Below the pieces are notes generated by a model. That model made no database searches. It saw only the letters and a program-made list of their open reading frames with translations, and was not told the origin of the DNA. Shown piece by piece: positions 8,174 to 16,023 of a stretch of 23,761 nucleotides of DNA (the stretch's first letter is position 1; each line of letters opens with the position of its first letter). The position numbers were made by a program, and so were the translations under genes. The stretch covers positions 1 through 23,761 of the forward strand of contig DASUZB010000081.1 of the NCBI GenBank assembly GCA_036377075.1, given 5' to 3'. The DNA is from DASUZB01 sp036377075. Its GTDB lineage: Bacteria; Actinomycetota; CALGFH01.

Positions 8174-8201
8174 AGCTCCCAGGAATCGCTCCTCGGGAGC
8201 T
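8174..8201 (+). terminator. Hairpin terminator after the ligA unit
   Basis: AGCTCCCAGGA (8174-8184) pairs with TCCT-C-GGGAGCT (8190-8201), giving 11 base pairs with one bulged C and a 5-nt loop. No U-run follows, as is usual for actinobacterial hairpin terminators. A second, weaker hairpin follows (CCGAAA 8226-8231 with TTTCGG 8253-8258, with CCGG pairing inside it). Confidence 0.6.
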
Positions 8202-8280
8202 ACGCGACCCCGATCGAGACGGTTGCCGAAATCAGCCGGATCTGGTGGCCGGTTTCGGGAATCGACGGGCGCTCCCTGCG

Positions 8281-8351
8281 GATATGCCTTGTGACAGGGT
8301 AACGCCGTCCAATACGTATATCGGGAGCTGATATAGATCACGGGGCGATAT
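8281..8351. promoter_or_regulatory. AT-rich patch with repeated GATAT/ATATC boxes
   Basis: This is a low-GC island upstream of the surface-protein pair. It holds GATAT at 8281-8285, the inverted repeat TATATC (8317-8322) / GATATA (8330-8335) with a 7-nt spacer, the palindrome ATACGTAT (8312-8319) and GATAT at 8347-8351. A further ATATC is at 8437-8441 in the leader. The boxes resemble the twin GATATC site before the ribbon-helix-helix gene at 3997, so a shared regulator is conceivable. The rest of 8163-8605 is non-coding as far as I can see. Confidence 0.4.
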
Positions 8352-8377
8352 TAGTTGGGTGAGCGATTGGCCACGAT

Positions 8378-8406
8378 TTGACCAACCTTGAGGCCGGCAG
8401 TAAGGT
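8378..8406 (+). promoter_or_regulatory. Housekeeping-type promoter of the surface-protein pair
   Basis: TTGACC (8378-8383), a 17-nt spacer and TAAGGT (8401-8406) match the -35/-10 layout of the actinobacterial main sigma factor. Transcription would start near 8413, giving a leader of about 190 nt before ATG 8606. GATAT boxes lie directly upstream. Confidence 0.6.
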
Positions 8407-8412
8407 CGCTCC

Positions 8413-8605
8413 CGACCAGCCCCCACTGGTTGCCATATATCGCAAGGCTTTTCGCACGGCCCGCGCCCCCCAAAGGCGGTCCGTGTGGCAATCCCGGCGC
8501 AGGTAGCGCGCGTCGCCGCCCCCACGGCGAGGTGCCGCTCGCCGTCGTCCCGTCGGTGCGGCCTTCCGGCTGGCTGCGCCCCTCGGTGAGAAAGGTGGTC
8601 GACAG
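8413..8605 (+). promoter_or_regulatory. Long structured 5' leader, possible cis-regulatory RNA
   Basis: About 190 nt lie between the predicted transcription start and ATG 8606. Pairings visible by eye are ACCAG (8415-8419) with CTGGT (8426-8430), TTGCCA (8430-8435) with TGGCAA (8486-8491), and inside that CACGG (8455-8459) with CCGTG (8481-8485), leaving an AT-rich internal loop with TATATCGCAAGG. The leader ends in the ribosome site AAAGGTGG (8591-8598), 7 nt from the ATG. I compared it from memory with the c-di-AMP (ydaO), c-di-GMP-I and cobalamin riboswitches and did not find their conserved cores. It may be a new regulatory leader or simply a long untranslated region. Confidence 0.4.
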
Positions 8606-9490
8606 ATGCCGCAAACGGGTCCACCCCCGTCGCGGTCGTACCGCACCGAAGGCGGAGTTGCCTCGAGCTTCCTCCGTCGCCGGGTGCTGGTCGTCGCCGT
8701 GGTGGCTGGTGCGGTGCTCGGCGTGATCGGGATCGTCAGTGCCCAGGAGGCCCAGCAGCCGCCACCGGGTCAGAACGTCGGCGCCAACGATCCCGCCACC
8801 GCTGACGGCGACGCGCCGCTCTCCAAGAGCTGCGACGACAGCCCGCTGGCGACCAACGACGGCTTCCAGAAGGGCAACACCTGCGTGGCGGTCGACTCCG
8901 GCGAGGTGTCGGACAAGACCCCGACGGTGCTGATCACCAGGGCGCCCAGGGCGGTCGCCGCCGGCCAGGACTTCCAGGTCAGAATCAGCTCGCGAAACGT
9001 GGTGCGAGACCGTTTCCTGGCCGCGGCCACGGGCGGCTACTACGCCGAGCGTTCGGTGCTGAACCCCCAGGGCATCCAGCGCGGGCACTCGCACGTCTGG
9101 GTGCAGGACATCGGCAGTGGCAGGACGGCGCCTGACGCCGACGTGGCGCCGCTGGACTTCTTCAAGGCGGTCGAGGACAACGGCGACGGCGACTTCACGC
9201 TGACGATCACCGGGCTGAGCCCGGGCAACAAGAAGCTGTGCGTCAACGACGCCGACGGCTCCCACCGCACCGCGATGACCAGGGCCGCCAAGCTGGCCAT
9301 GCCGTACGACTGCGTGCGCCTGTTCGTCTTCCAGGGTCGCGGTGGCGCGACTACCACGACCGCGGCGCAGACCACCACCACCGCGGCACAGGAGACCACC
9401 ACGACCACTGCTCCTCCCGACACGACCGCAGCTCCTCCCGACACGACCGCTCCTCCCGACACGACCGCAGCTCCGGCCCCCCAAGGCTAG
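8606..9490 (+). CDS. Secreted protein, paralog 1 (unknown domain, Thr/Pro-rich tail)
   Basis: The predicted protein has 294 residues. ATG 8606 follows AAAGGTGG with a 7-nt spacer. An N-terminal signal peptide (basic RRR then a hydrophobic run, predicted cut after VSA near residue 46) sends it out of the cell. The core (about residues 64-235) carries four cysteines, in SKSCDD, GNTCVA, KKLCVN and PYDCVR, which could form two disulfides. Other conserved-looking segments are RGHSHVWVQDIG, the Asp-rich turn DNGDGDFTLTITG and NDADGSHRTAMTRAAKLAMP. The beta-rich pattern suggests an Ig-like fold, possibly binding calcium, but this is inference. The tail is a TTT/AAPPDT low-complexity region that stops at PAPQG without a sorting signal, so this copy is probably released. 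The core is about 94% identical at DNA level to the next gene. I do not recognise a named family. Confidence 0.85.
   Translation: MPQTGPPPSRSYRTEGGVASSFLRRRVLVVAVVAGAVLGVIGIVSAQEAQQPPPGQNVGANDPATADGDAPLSKSCDDSPLATNDGFQKGNTCVAVDSGEVSDKTPTVLITRAPRAVAAGQDFQVRISSRNVVRDRFLAAATGGYYAERSVLNPQGIQRGHSHVWVQDIGSGRTAPDADVAPLDFFKAVEDNGDGDFTLTITGLSPGNKKLCVNDADGSHRTAMTRAAKLAMPYDCVRLFVFQGRGGATTTTAAQTTTTAAQETTTTTAPPDTTAAPPDTTAPPDTTAAPAPQG
9410..9469 (+). repeat. Short tandem repeat in the tail of paralog 1
   Basis: Three copies of the 18-bp unit GCTCCTCCCGACACGACC (9410-9427, 9431-9448, 9449-9466), two of them followed by GCA, encode AP-PDT-T repeats. Such in-frame repeats can change length by slippage. Confidence 0.8.
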
Positions 9491-9535
9491 CGAACCAATG
9501 ACGGCAGGCACGTTGCCGCGCCGCTGATGACGGCA

Positions 9536-9566
9536 GCCGGGCGCTCGAAGCCCTCGGGCGCCCGGC
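9536..9566 (+). terminator. Intergenic hairpin between the two paralogs
   Basis: GCCGGGCGC (9536-9544) and GCGCCCGGC (9558-9566) form a perfect 9-bp stem with a 13-nt loop. There is no U-run. It may end the first transcript partly, so that the second gene is made at a different level, or act as an RNA stabiliser. A 10-bp direct repeat, ATGACGGCAG, lies at 9498-9507 and 9527-9536. Confidence 0.45.
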
Positions 9567-9598
9567 CCGCGCCCCGTTGGTGAAAGGTGGTTGCAGGA

Positions 9599-10768
9599 CT
9601 GCCTCAGTACGACGCACCTTCGCGGTCGTCCCGTGGCGCACGCCGAGGCCTGCTTTCGGAGGCCTCGGCCCGCCGACTCGCGCTGGTCGCGATCGTCACG
9701 GGCGTCCTGTTCGGCCTCCTCGGCGCCGTCAGTGCCCAGGAGGCCAGCAAGCCGAACGACCCGGCCACCGCTGACGGCGACGCGCCGCTCTCCAAGAACT
9801 GCGACGACAGCCCGCTGGCGACCAACGACGGCTTCCAGAAGGGCAACACCTGCGTGGCGGTCGACTCCGGCGAGGTGTCGGACAAGACCCCGGCCGTGCT
9901 GATCACCAGCGCGCCCAGGCGGGTCGCGGCAGGCCAGGACTTCCAGGTCAGCATCAGCTCCAAGAACGTGGTACGGGACCGTTTCCTGGCCGCGGCCACG
10001 GGCGGCTACTACGCCGAGCGTTCGGTGCTGAACCCGCAGGGCATCCAGCGCGGGCACTCGCACGTGTGGGTGCAGGACATCGGTGACGGCCAGACGGCGC
10101 CGAACGCCGACACGGCGCCGCTGGACTTCTTCAAGGCGGTCGAGGACAACGGCGACGGCGACTTCACGCTGACGATCACCGGCCTCAACGCGGGCAACAA
10201 GAAGCTGTGCGTCAACGACGCCGACGGCTCCCACCGCACCGCGATGACCAGGGCCGCCAAGCTGGCCATGCCCTACGACTGCGTGCGGCTGACCGTCACC
10301 GGCGGCAACGGCGGCGGTGGCGGCGCCACGACCACCACCGTGGCGCAGGAGACCACCACGACGGCGGCGCAGGAGACCACCACCACCGCGGCGCCCGACA
10401 CCACCGCGGCGCCCGACACCACCGCGGCCCCGGACACCACCGCGGCCCCGCCGGACACCCAGGCCCCCGAGACGACCGCGCAGCAGGGCGGCCAGGCTCC
10501 GCCAACCACCGAGGCGCCTCCGCCGCCACCCCCGGCGCAGCAGGTGAACCAGGCCGCGCCGCCGAACTCGGCCGCGCAGGTCGAGGGCGTCGACGAGGCG
10601 GCGGGGTCGAACCAGATCGTGACCGCCCCCGGCGTGCAGGGCCCGCTGCCGTTCACCGGCGCGCCGAGCGGCCTGCTGCTCGCGGTCGGTGTCATGCTGG
10701 TCGTCGGCGGTTGCGCGTTCCTGCTGTTCACCGCAAGCCGGCGCCGGCCGTCGCACGTCGCCCGCTGA
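9599..10768 (+). CDS. Wall-anchored surface protein, paralog 2 (unknown domain, LPFTG)
   Basis: The predicted protein has 389 residues from CTG 9599. That start is chosen because the CTG lies 8 nt after AAAGGTGG (9583-9590), the same site and spacing as in paralog 1, and LPQ aligns with MPQ. The in-frame GTG at 9587 falls inside the ribosome site. Parts in order: a signal peptide ending near AVSA, the same four-cysteine core as paralog 1, a Gly-rich turn, a long Thr/Ala/Pro linker (APDTTA repeats, PPPPPP), then LPFTG (350-354), a hydrophobic segment and an Arg-rich end. This is a complete sortase sorting signal, so the protein should be attached to the cell wall with the core displayed outward. 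The linker is of the kind often O-mannosylated in actinobacteria. No sortase gene is in the window. Confidence 0.85.
   Translation: MPQYDAPSRSSRGARRGLLSEASARRLALVAIVTGVLFGLLGAVSAQEASKPNDPATADGDAPLSKNCDDSPLATNDGFQKGNTCVAVDSGEVSDKTPAVLITSAPRRVAAGQDFQVSISSKNVVRDRFLAAATGGYYAERSVLNPQGIQRGHSHVWVQDIGDGQTAPNADTAPLDFFKAVEDNGDGDFTLTITGLNAGNKKLCVNDADGSHRTAMTRAAKLAMPYDCVRLTVTGGNGGGGGATTTTVAQETTTTAAQETTTTAAPDTTAAPDTTAAPDTTAAPPDTQAPETTAQQGGQAPPTTEAPPPPPPAQQVNQAAPPNSAAQVEGVDEAAGSNQIVTAPGVQGPLPFTGAPSGLLLAVGVMLVVGGCAFLLFTASRRRPSHVAR
10391..10444 (+). repeat. 18-bp tandem repeat in the linker of paralog 2
   Basis: Two identical units GCGCCCGACACCACCGCG (10391-10408, 10409-10426) and a third with two changes (10427-10444) encode APDTTA. 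The sequence differs from the repeat in paralog 1, so the linkers have evolved separately while the cores stayed alike. Confidence 0.8.
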
Positions 10769-10790
10769 CACGCTGACGTCCGCCTGACCA

Positions 10791-10833
10791 GCTGGGCACG
10801 GTGGTCGGCCACAGGTCGAGCACCGTGCCCAGC
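10791..10833 (+). terminator. Hairpin terminator after the surface-protein pair
   Basis: GCTGGGCACGGTG (10791-10803) and CACCGTGCCCAGC (10821-10833) form a perfect 13-bp stem with a 17-nt loop, 23 nt after the stop. It has no U-run, like other terminators in this window. Confidence 0.65.
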
Positions 10834-10878
10834 GGCACTCCAGCACGAAATGGGCGGTGCCCACCGCGCCCGGAACGG

Positions 10879-10884
10879 TAGACT
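10879..10884 (+). promoter_or_regulatory. Possible -10 box for gatCAB
   Basis: TAGACT fits TANNNT and would start transcription near 10891, so the inverted-repeat element at 10904-10998 would be the first structure of the gatCAB leader. No clear -35 is seen. Confidence 0.3.
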
Positions 10885-10903
10885 CGACCGTCCCGACCTG
10901 CCG

Positions 10904-10998
10904 TGGGGAGCTGGTCACGTATCGGTGCCGCGTCGTGTTCACCTGCGCGACCGGATGTGGGTGACGGCGCGCACCGCGGATACGTGACCGGCTCCCCA
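10904..10998. repeat. 95-bp inverted-repeat element, copy B (inverted relative to copy A)
   Basis: Its ends TGGGGAGCTGGTCACGTAT (10904-10922) and 10980-10998 are reverse complements over 19 bp with one mismatch, which in RNA would be a G-U pair. The reverse complement aligns without gaps to copy A (2230-2324) with 15 differences in 95, and the inner parts are conserved as well as the ends. The piece lies 64 bp before gatC, between a possible -10 box and the start codon. No flanking duplication is obvious. Confidence 0.85.
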
Positions 10999-11062
10999 TA
11001 GCGCCGCCGGCCTGCGGGGCGGTTGCCGCCGCCCGCACGCGGCGTCGCCCCGAAGGAGTGCC

Positions 11063-11355
11063 ATGGCCATCAGCCGCGCCGACGTCCAGCACGTGGCCCG
11101 CCTCGCCCGCCTCGCCCTCACCGACGAGGAGCTCGACCGCTTCCAGTCCCAGCTCTCGGTGATCCTCGAGGAGGCGGAGAAGGTCAAGCGGCTGCCGACC
11201 GAGGGCGTGCCGCCCACCTCCCATCCCCTGCCCCGGGTGAACGTCTGGCGCGACGACGTGGTGGGGCCGTGCCTGACGCGCGAGGAGGCGCTCTCGACCG
11301 CGCCAGAGGTCGACCAGGACCGCTTCGCCGTGCCGCGGATCATCGAGGAGGGGGT

Positions 11356-11359
<4 letters not shown>
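11063..11359 (+). CDS. gatC: Asp/Glu-tRNA amidotransferase subunit C
   Basis: GatC is the small subunit that wraps around GatA and stabilises the GatCAB complex, which amidates Glu-tRNA(Gln) and Asp-tRNA(Asn). The predicted protein has 98 residues, the usual size. It begins MAISRADVQHVARLARLALT, the typical first helix, and has the later PRVNVWRDDVV and LTREEAL segments. ATG 11063 follows GAAGGAG with about 4 nt of spacing. The stop overlaps gatA's ATG (ATGA). The leader of some 170 nt contains inverted-repeat copy B. Confidence 0.95.
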
Positions 11360-12851
<1,492 letters not shown>

Positions 12852-12855
<4 letters not shown>

Positions 12856-14333
12856 CCGCCACCGCCGTGCGGCACTACGAGACCGTCATCGGCATCGAGA
12901 CCCACTGCGAGCTGGCCACCGCGACCAAGATGTTCTGCGCCTGCCCCACCACCTTCGGGGCCGAGCCGAACACCCAGACCTGCGCGGTCTGCCTCGGCGA
13001 GCCGGGCTCGCTGCCGGTGGCCAACGGCCGCGCCATCGAGTACACCGCCCGCATCGGGCTGGCGCTGAACTGCCGCATCGCCGAGCGCTCGCAGTTCCAC
13101 CGCAAGAACTACTTCTATCCCGACATGCCCAAGAACTACCAGATCAGCCAGTACGACGAGCCCCTGTGCGTGGACGGCTGGCTGGACGTCGACCTCGACG
13201 GCGAGCAGCGGCGCGTCGGCATCACCCGCGTGCACCTCGAGGAGGACACCGGCAAGACGCAGCACGTCGGCGCGACCGGCCGCATCCACGGGGCGGAGTA
13301 CTCCCTGGTCGACTACAACCGGGCGGGCATCCCCCTGGTGGAGATCGTCTCCGAGCCCGACATGCGCAGCGCCGAGGAGGCGCGCGCCTACGCCGAGGAG
13401 CTCCGGGCGGTGCTCGCCTCCCTGGGGGTCTCGGACGTGAAGCTCGAAGAGGGCTCCATGCGCTTCGACGTGAACATCTCCATCCGGCCGGTCGGCCACG
13501 CCGCGTTCGGCACCAAGGTGGAGCTGAAGAACCTGAACTCGCTGCGCAGCCTGTACCGGGCGGTCGGCTACGAGGCCGAGCGGCAGCGCCGCGTCCTGGC
13601 CGACGGCGGCAAGCTGGCGCAGGAGACGCGCCACTGGGACGAGGGCGCCGGGCGCACCGAGCCGATGCGCTCCAAGGAGTACGCCACCGACTACCGCTAC
13701 TTCCCCGAGCCCGACCTGGTGCCGATCGAGGCCACCGCCGACTGGGTGGAGGAGGTCAGGCGGTCGCTGCCCGAGCTGCCGGCCGAGCGCCGCCGCCGCC
13801 TCGCCGAGGCCACCGGCCTCGGCGCCAAGGAGGTCGGCTGGCTGGCGCGCGACCCCGAGGTGCTCGCCTACTTCGGGCAGGTCGTCGCCGGCGCCGGCGG
13901 CAAGGCGGCGCGCGACCCGCGGGTGGTGGCCGCCTGGGTCATGGGCGAGCTGCAGCGGGGCCTGCACGAGTTCAAGCGCACCATGACCGACAACCCGGTC
14001 GGCCCGGAGCGGCTCGGCGAGCTGCTCGACCTGGTCGCCGCCGGCACCGTCTCGGCGACCGCGGCCAAGGAGGTGCTCACCGAGCTGTTCACCAGCGAGG
14101 CCGCGCCCAGCACGGTGGTGGAGCGCAAGGGCCTGGCCCAGATCTCCGACGCCGGCGCCCTCGAGGCGGTGGTGGAGCGGGTGGTCGCCGGCAACCCCGA
14201 GCTGGCCGCCAAGTACCGCGGCGGCAAGGAGGGCGTGCTCGGCGCCATGGTCGGCCAGGTGATGCGCGAGACCAGGGGCCGCGCCAACCCCAAGCTGGTC
14301 AGCGACCTGCTGCGCCAGGCCATCGGCCGCTGA
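12852..14333 (+). CDS. gatB: Asp/Glu-tRNA amidotransferase subunit B
   Basis: GatB binds the mischarged tRNA, phosphorylates its side chain with ATP and completes the amidation. The predicted protein has 493 residues from GTG 12852. The start of the kinase-like fold is seen as YETVIGIETHCEL, followed by a likely zinc site of cysteines (FCACP ... CAVC), the FHRKNYFYPDMPKNYQISQ segment and LEEDTGKTQH. The C-terminal part (about from 330) is the helical and YqeY-like tail, ending GRANPKLVSDLLRQAIG. Presence of all three subunits implies the cell lacks GlnRS, AsnRS or both. This is general knowledge of the pathway, not seen here. Confidence 0.97.
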
Positions 14334-14367
14334 GCCGCCCGCTCCCGACCCCCCTGAGGAGGCGGCC

Positions 14368-15621
14368 TTGCAGCCGGACCGCGAGCTGACCGTCGGCATG
14401 GTCTCGACCCGCTTCGCCGGGACGGACGGGGTCACGCTGGAGGCGGCCAAGCTCGGCGAGGTGCTCGCCGAGGCGGGCCACCGCGTGGTCTGGTTCGCCG
14501 GGGAGCTGGGGGAGCGCTTCACGCCGGGGCGCCTGCACCCCGGCGCCCACTTCGAGAGCGAGGAGAACCGCGCCCTGGAGGCGGCCTGCTTCGGGGTGGC
14601 GACGCGCGGCCCGGCGACCACCGCGCTGATCCGGCAGCGGACCGAGGAGCTGAAGGGCGCCCTGCGCGGCTTCCTCGCCGACTTCGGCGTCGACCTGGTG
14701 GTCGCCCAGAACGTGCTGTGCCTGCCGATGCAGCTGCCGCTCGGGCTGGCCCTCACCGAGGTGCTGGTCGAGCAGGGGCTGCCGGTGCTCGCCCACCACC
14801 ACGACTTCTGGTGGGAGCGGGACCGGTTCTTCCCCAACGCCGTCGCCGACGTGCTCGGGGCGGCCTTCCCGCCGGTGCTCGAGCGCATGGCCCACCTGGT
14901 GATCAACTCGGGCGCGGCCAGGGAGCTGGCGCGCAGGCGCGCCGTCGAGGCGACCGTGCTGCCCAACGTGATGGACTTCGAGCGCGGGCCGCGCCGGCCC
15001 GGCGACGGGGCGCGCTACCGCAAGGCCGCCGGGCTCGCGCCTGGTGACGTGCTGCTGCTGCAGCCGACCAGGGTGGTGCCGCGCAAGTGGATCGAGGCGA
15101 CCCTCGAGCTGGCGGCGCGCCTGCCCGAGGCCGGCGGCCCGCCCGTGACCGTCGCCGTCACCCACGCCGAGGGTGACGAGGGGCGCGACTACGGCGCGCT
15201 GCTGCGCGCCTTCGCGCGGGTGCGAGCGGTCGACCTGCGCTTCGTCCCCGCCGGGGTGGGCACCGCCGACGGCCCCGACCTGGCCGACGCCTACGCCGCC
15301 GCCGACCTGGTCTGCTTCCCCTCGGTCTGGGAGGGCTTCGGCAACGCCCTGCTCGAGGCCTTCTTCCACCGCCGCCCGGTGCTGGTCAACCGCTACCAGG
15401 TCTACGCCGACGACATCGCCCCGACCGGCGTCCGCTGCATCGAGCTGGACGGCGCCGTCAGTCCCGAGGCCATCGCCCACGTCCGCGACCTGCTCGCCTC
15501 CCCCGACCAGGCCGCCACCATGGCCGAGGCCAACTACCAGGCCAGCCTGCGCCACTTCTCCTACGCCACCGTGCGCGAACGGGTCCTCCCCCTGGTCGAC
15601 CAGCTCACCCGCGAGGTCTGA
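14368..15621 (+). CDS. Glycosyltransferase, GT4-like GT-B fold
   Basis: The predicted protein has 417 residues. The TTG start at 14368 is well marked by GAGGAGG (14356-14362) 5 nt before it. The N-terminal domain opens with VGMVSTRFAGTDGVTLEAAKL, the usual acceptor-side Rossmann start with a glycine turn. HHHDFWWERDRFF lies in the middle. The C-terminal nucleotide-sugar domain has QPTRVVPRKW and the E-x7-E motif in EGFGNALLE (Glu322, Glu330), typical of retaining GT4 enzymes. It probably transfers a hexose from a nucleotide sugar to a small acceptor or glycan. The substrate is not readable from sequence. It follows gatB by 34 nt and may be read through from it; a strong terminator directly follows its stop. 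Confidence 0.88.
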   Translation: MQPDRELTVGMVSTRFAGTDGVTLEAAKLGEVLAEAGHRVVWFAGELGERFTPGRLHPGAHFESEENRALEAACFGVATRGPATTALIRQRTEELKGALRGFLADFGVDLVVAQNVLCLPMQLPLGLALTEVLVEQGLPVLAHHHDFWWERDRFFPNAVADVLGAAFPPVLERMAHLVINSGAARELARRRAVEATVLPNVMDFERGPRRPGDGARYRKAAGLAPGDVLLLQPTRVVPRKWIEATLELAARLPEAGGPPVTVAVTHAEGDEGRDYGALLRAFARVRAVDLRFVPAGVGTADGPDLADAYAAADLVCFPSVWEGFGNALLEAFFHRRPVLVNRYQVYADDIAPTGVRCIELDGAVSPEAIAHVRDLLASPDQAATMAEANYQASLRHFSYATVRERVLPLVDQLTREV

Positions 15622-15635
15622 CCGTCGCGGAGGGC

Positions 15636-15673
15636 GGCTCGCCGCCCGGCGGACCCCTTCCGGGCGGTGAGCC
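15636..15673 (+). terminator. Strong hairpin terminator after the glycosyltransferase
   Basis: GGCTCGCCGCCCGG (15636-15649) pairs fully with CCGGGCGGTGAGCC (15660-15673), with one G-U pair and a 10-nt loop, 14 nt after the stop. A perfect 14-nt palindrome, GGGGTGGCCACCCC (15679-15692), follows. Confidence 0.7.
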
Positions 15674-15698
15674 ACCGAGGGGTGGCCACCCCCTACAC

Positions 15699-15806
15699 GA
15701 CCTCGGACCGACCCGCGCCGCCTTCCTGTCCCCGACCCAGGGCCGCCGCCTGATCGCCAACAGCCCCTGGGTGCCACCTTCCTACCGGCGCCTCCCGCTG
15801 GAGTGA
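15699..15806 (+). pseudogene. Gene tail without a start (possible remnant)
   Basis: In the frame ending at TGA 15804-15806 the codons from about 15708 are almost all G or C in the third position, as in real genes here, and the peptide reads TRAAFLSPTQGRR, then LIANSPWVPPSYRRLPLE. There is no start codon or ribosome site, and upstream the frame runs into the terminator of the previous gene. I read it as the 3' end of a gene whose front was deleted. I do not recognise the family. Confidence 0.35.
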
Positions 15807-15812
15807 CGGCGT

Positions 15813-15910
15813 CTGTCCACAGATCGTGGATAGGACCTGGCGACGGTGCGGCGATCCCGGTTCGATCGCGCCGTTCGTTCCCGTGATCCCGTGCCCAGGA
15901 GTTGTCCACA
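15813..15910. other. DnaA-box-like 9-mers
   Basis: TTGTCCACA (15902-15910) matches the actinobacterial DnaA box exactly. CTGTCCACA (15813-15821) differs by one base, and a reverse-strand TATCCACG (15825-15832) is looser. Three sites in 100 bp are far too few for an origin; a DnaA-titrating or regulatory cluster, or chance, are the choices. Confidence 0.3.
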
Positions 15911-16023
15911 TGAGCCGCTTGACGTTTCGCGACAAGGTCGACTACCTTGCCTTCAATGCTCCCCGCCGTCCGCTTCGGCGTACTGGCGGGGCTTGTTTTT
16001 GTGAGGATCCGAGGTGGGTGTAG
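15910..16023 (+). CDS. Possible 37-residue leader ORF
   Basis: ATG 15910 follows AGGAG (15897-15901) by 8 nt and opens a 37-codon frame beginning MSRLTFRDKVDYLAFNAP and ending CEDPRWV. It overlaps the first codons of the NYN gene in another frame and spans the terminator hairpin, so if translated it could couple to attenuation. Against it, the best promoter (15919-15948) lies inside it, so transcripts from that promoter would lack its start. Support is weak. Confidence 0.2.
   Translation: MSRLTFRDKVDYLAFNAPRRPLRRTGGACFCEDPRWV
15919..15948 (+). promoter_or_regulatory. Promoter before the NYN gene
   Basis: TTGACG (15919-15924), an 18-nt spacer and TACCTT (15943-15948) make one of the best promoter matches in the window. 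Transcription would start near 15955, only a few bases before the terminator hairpin at 15961. Confidence 0.55.
15961..16002 (+). terminator. Intrinsic terminator or attenuator before the NYN gene
   Basis: CCCCGCC (15961-15967) pairs with GGCGGGG (15985-15991), with a smaller CCG/CGG hairpin in the loop, and the run TTGTTTTTGT (15993-16002) follows. This is the only hairpin in the window with a true U-run. It lies between the promoter and GTG 16014, so either the NYN gene is attenuated or a short RNA of about 45 nt is made. Confidence 0.6.

Noticed and set aside
8413..8605. Known riboswitch (c-di-AMP ydaO, c-di-GMP-I, cobalamin) in the leader
   Set aside because: The conserved cores I remember for these classes are not present. 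A GCAGGTAGCG stretch recalls part of c-di-GMP-I but the rest does not fit.
9587..9589. GTG as the start of the second surface-protein gene
   Set aside because: It lies inside the AAAGGTGG ribosome site shared with the sister gene.
8351..11224. A 957-codon open frame on the minus strand
   Set aside because: It runs antisense through both surface-protein genes, their repeats and element B. Its Gly/Arg/Val-rich product is an artefact of GC-rich codons, and the sense genes have signal peptides and ribosome sites.
15800..15960. Replication origin
   Set aside because: There are only about three DnaA-box-like sites and no dnaA, dnaN or parAB genes nearby.
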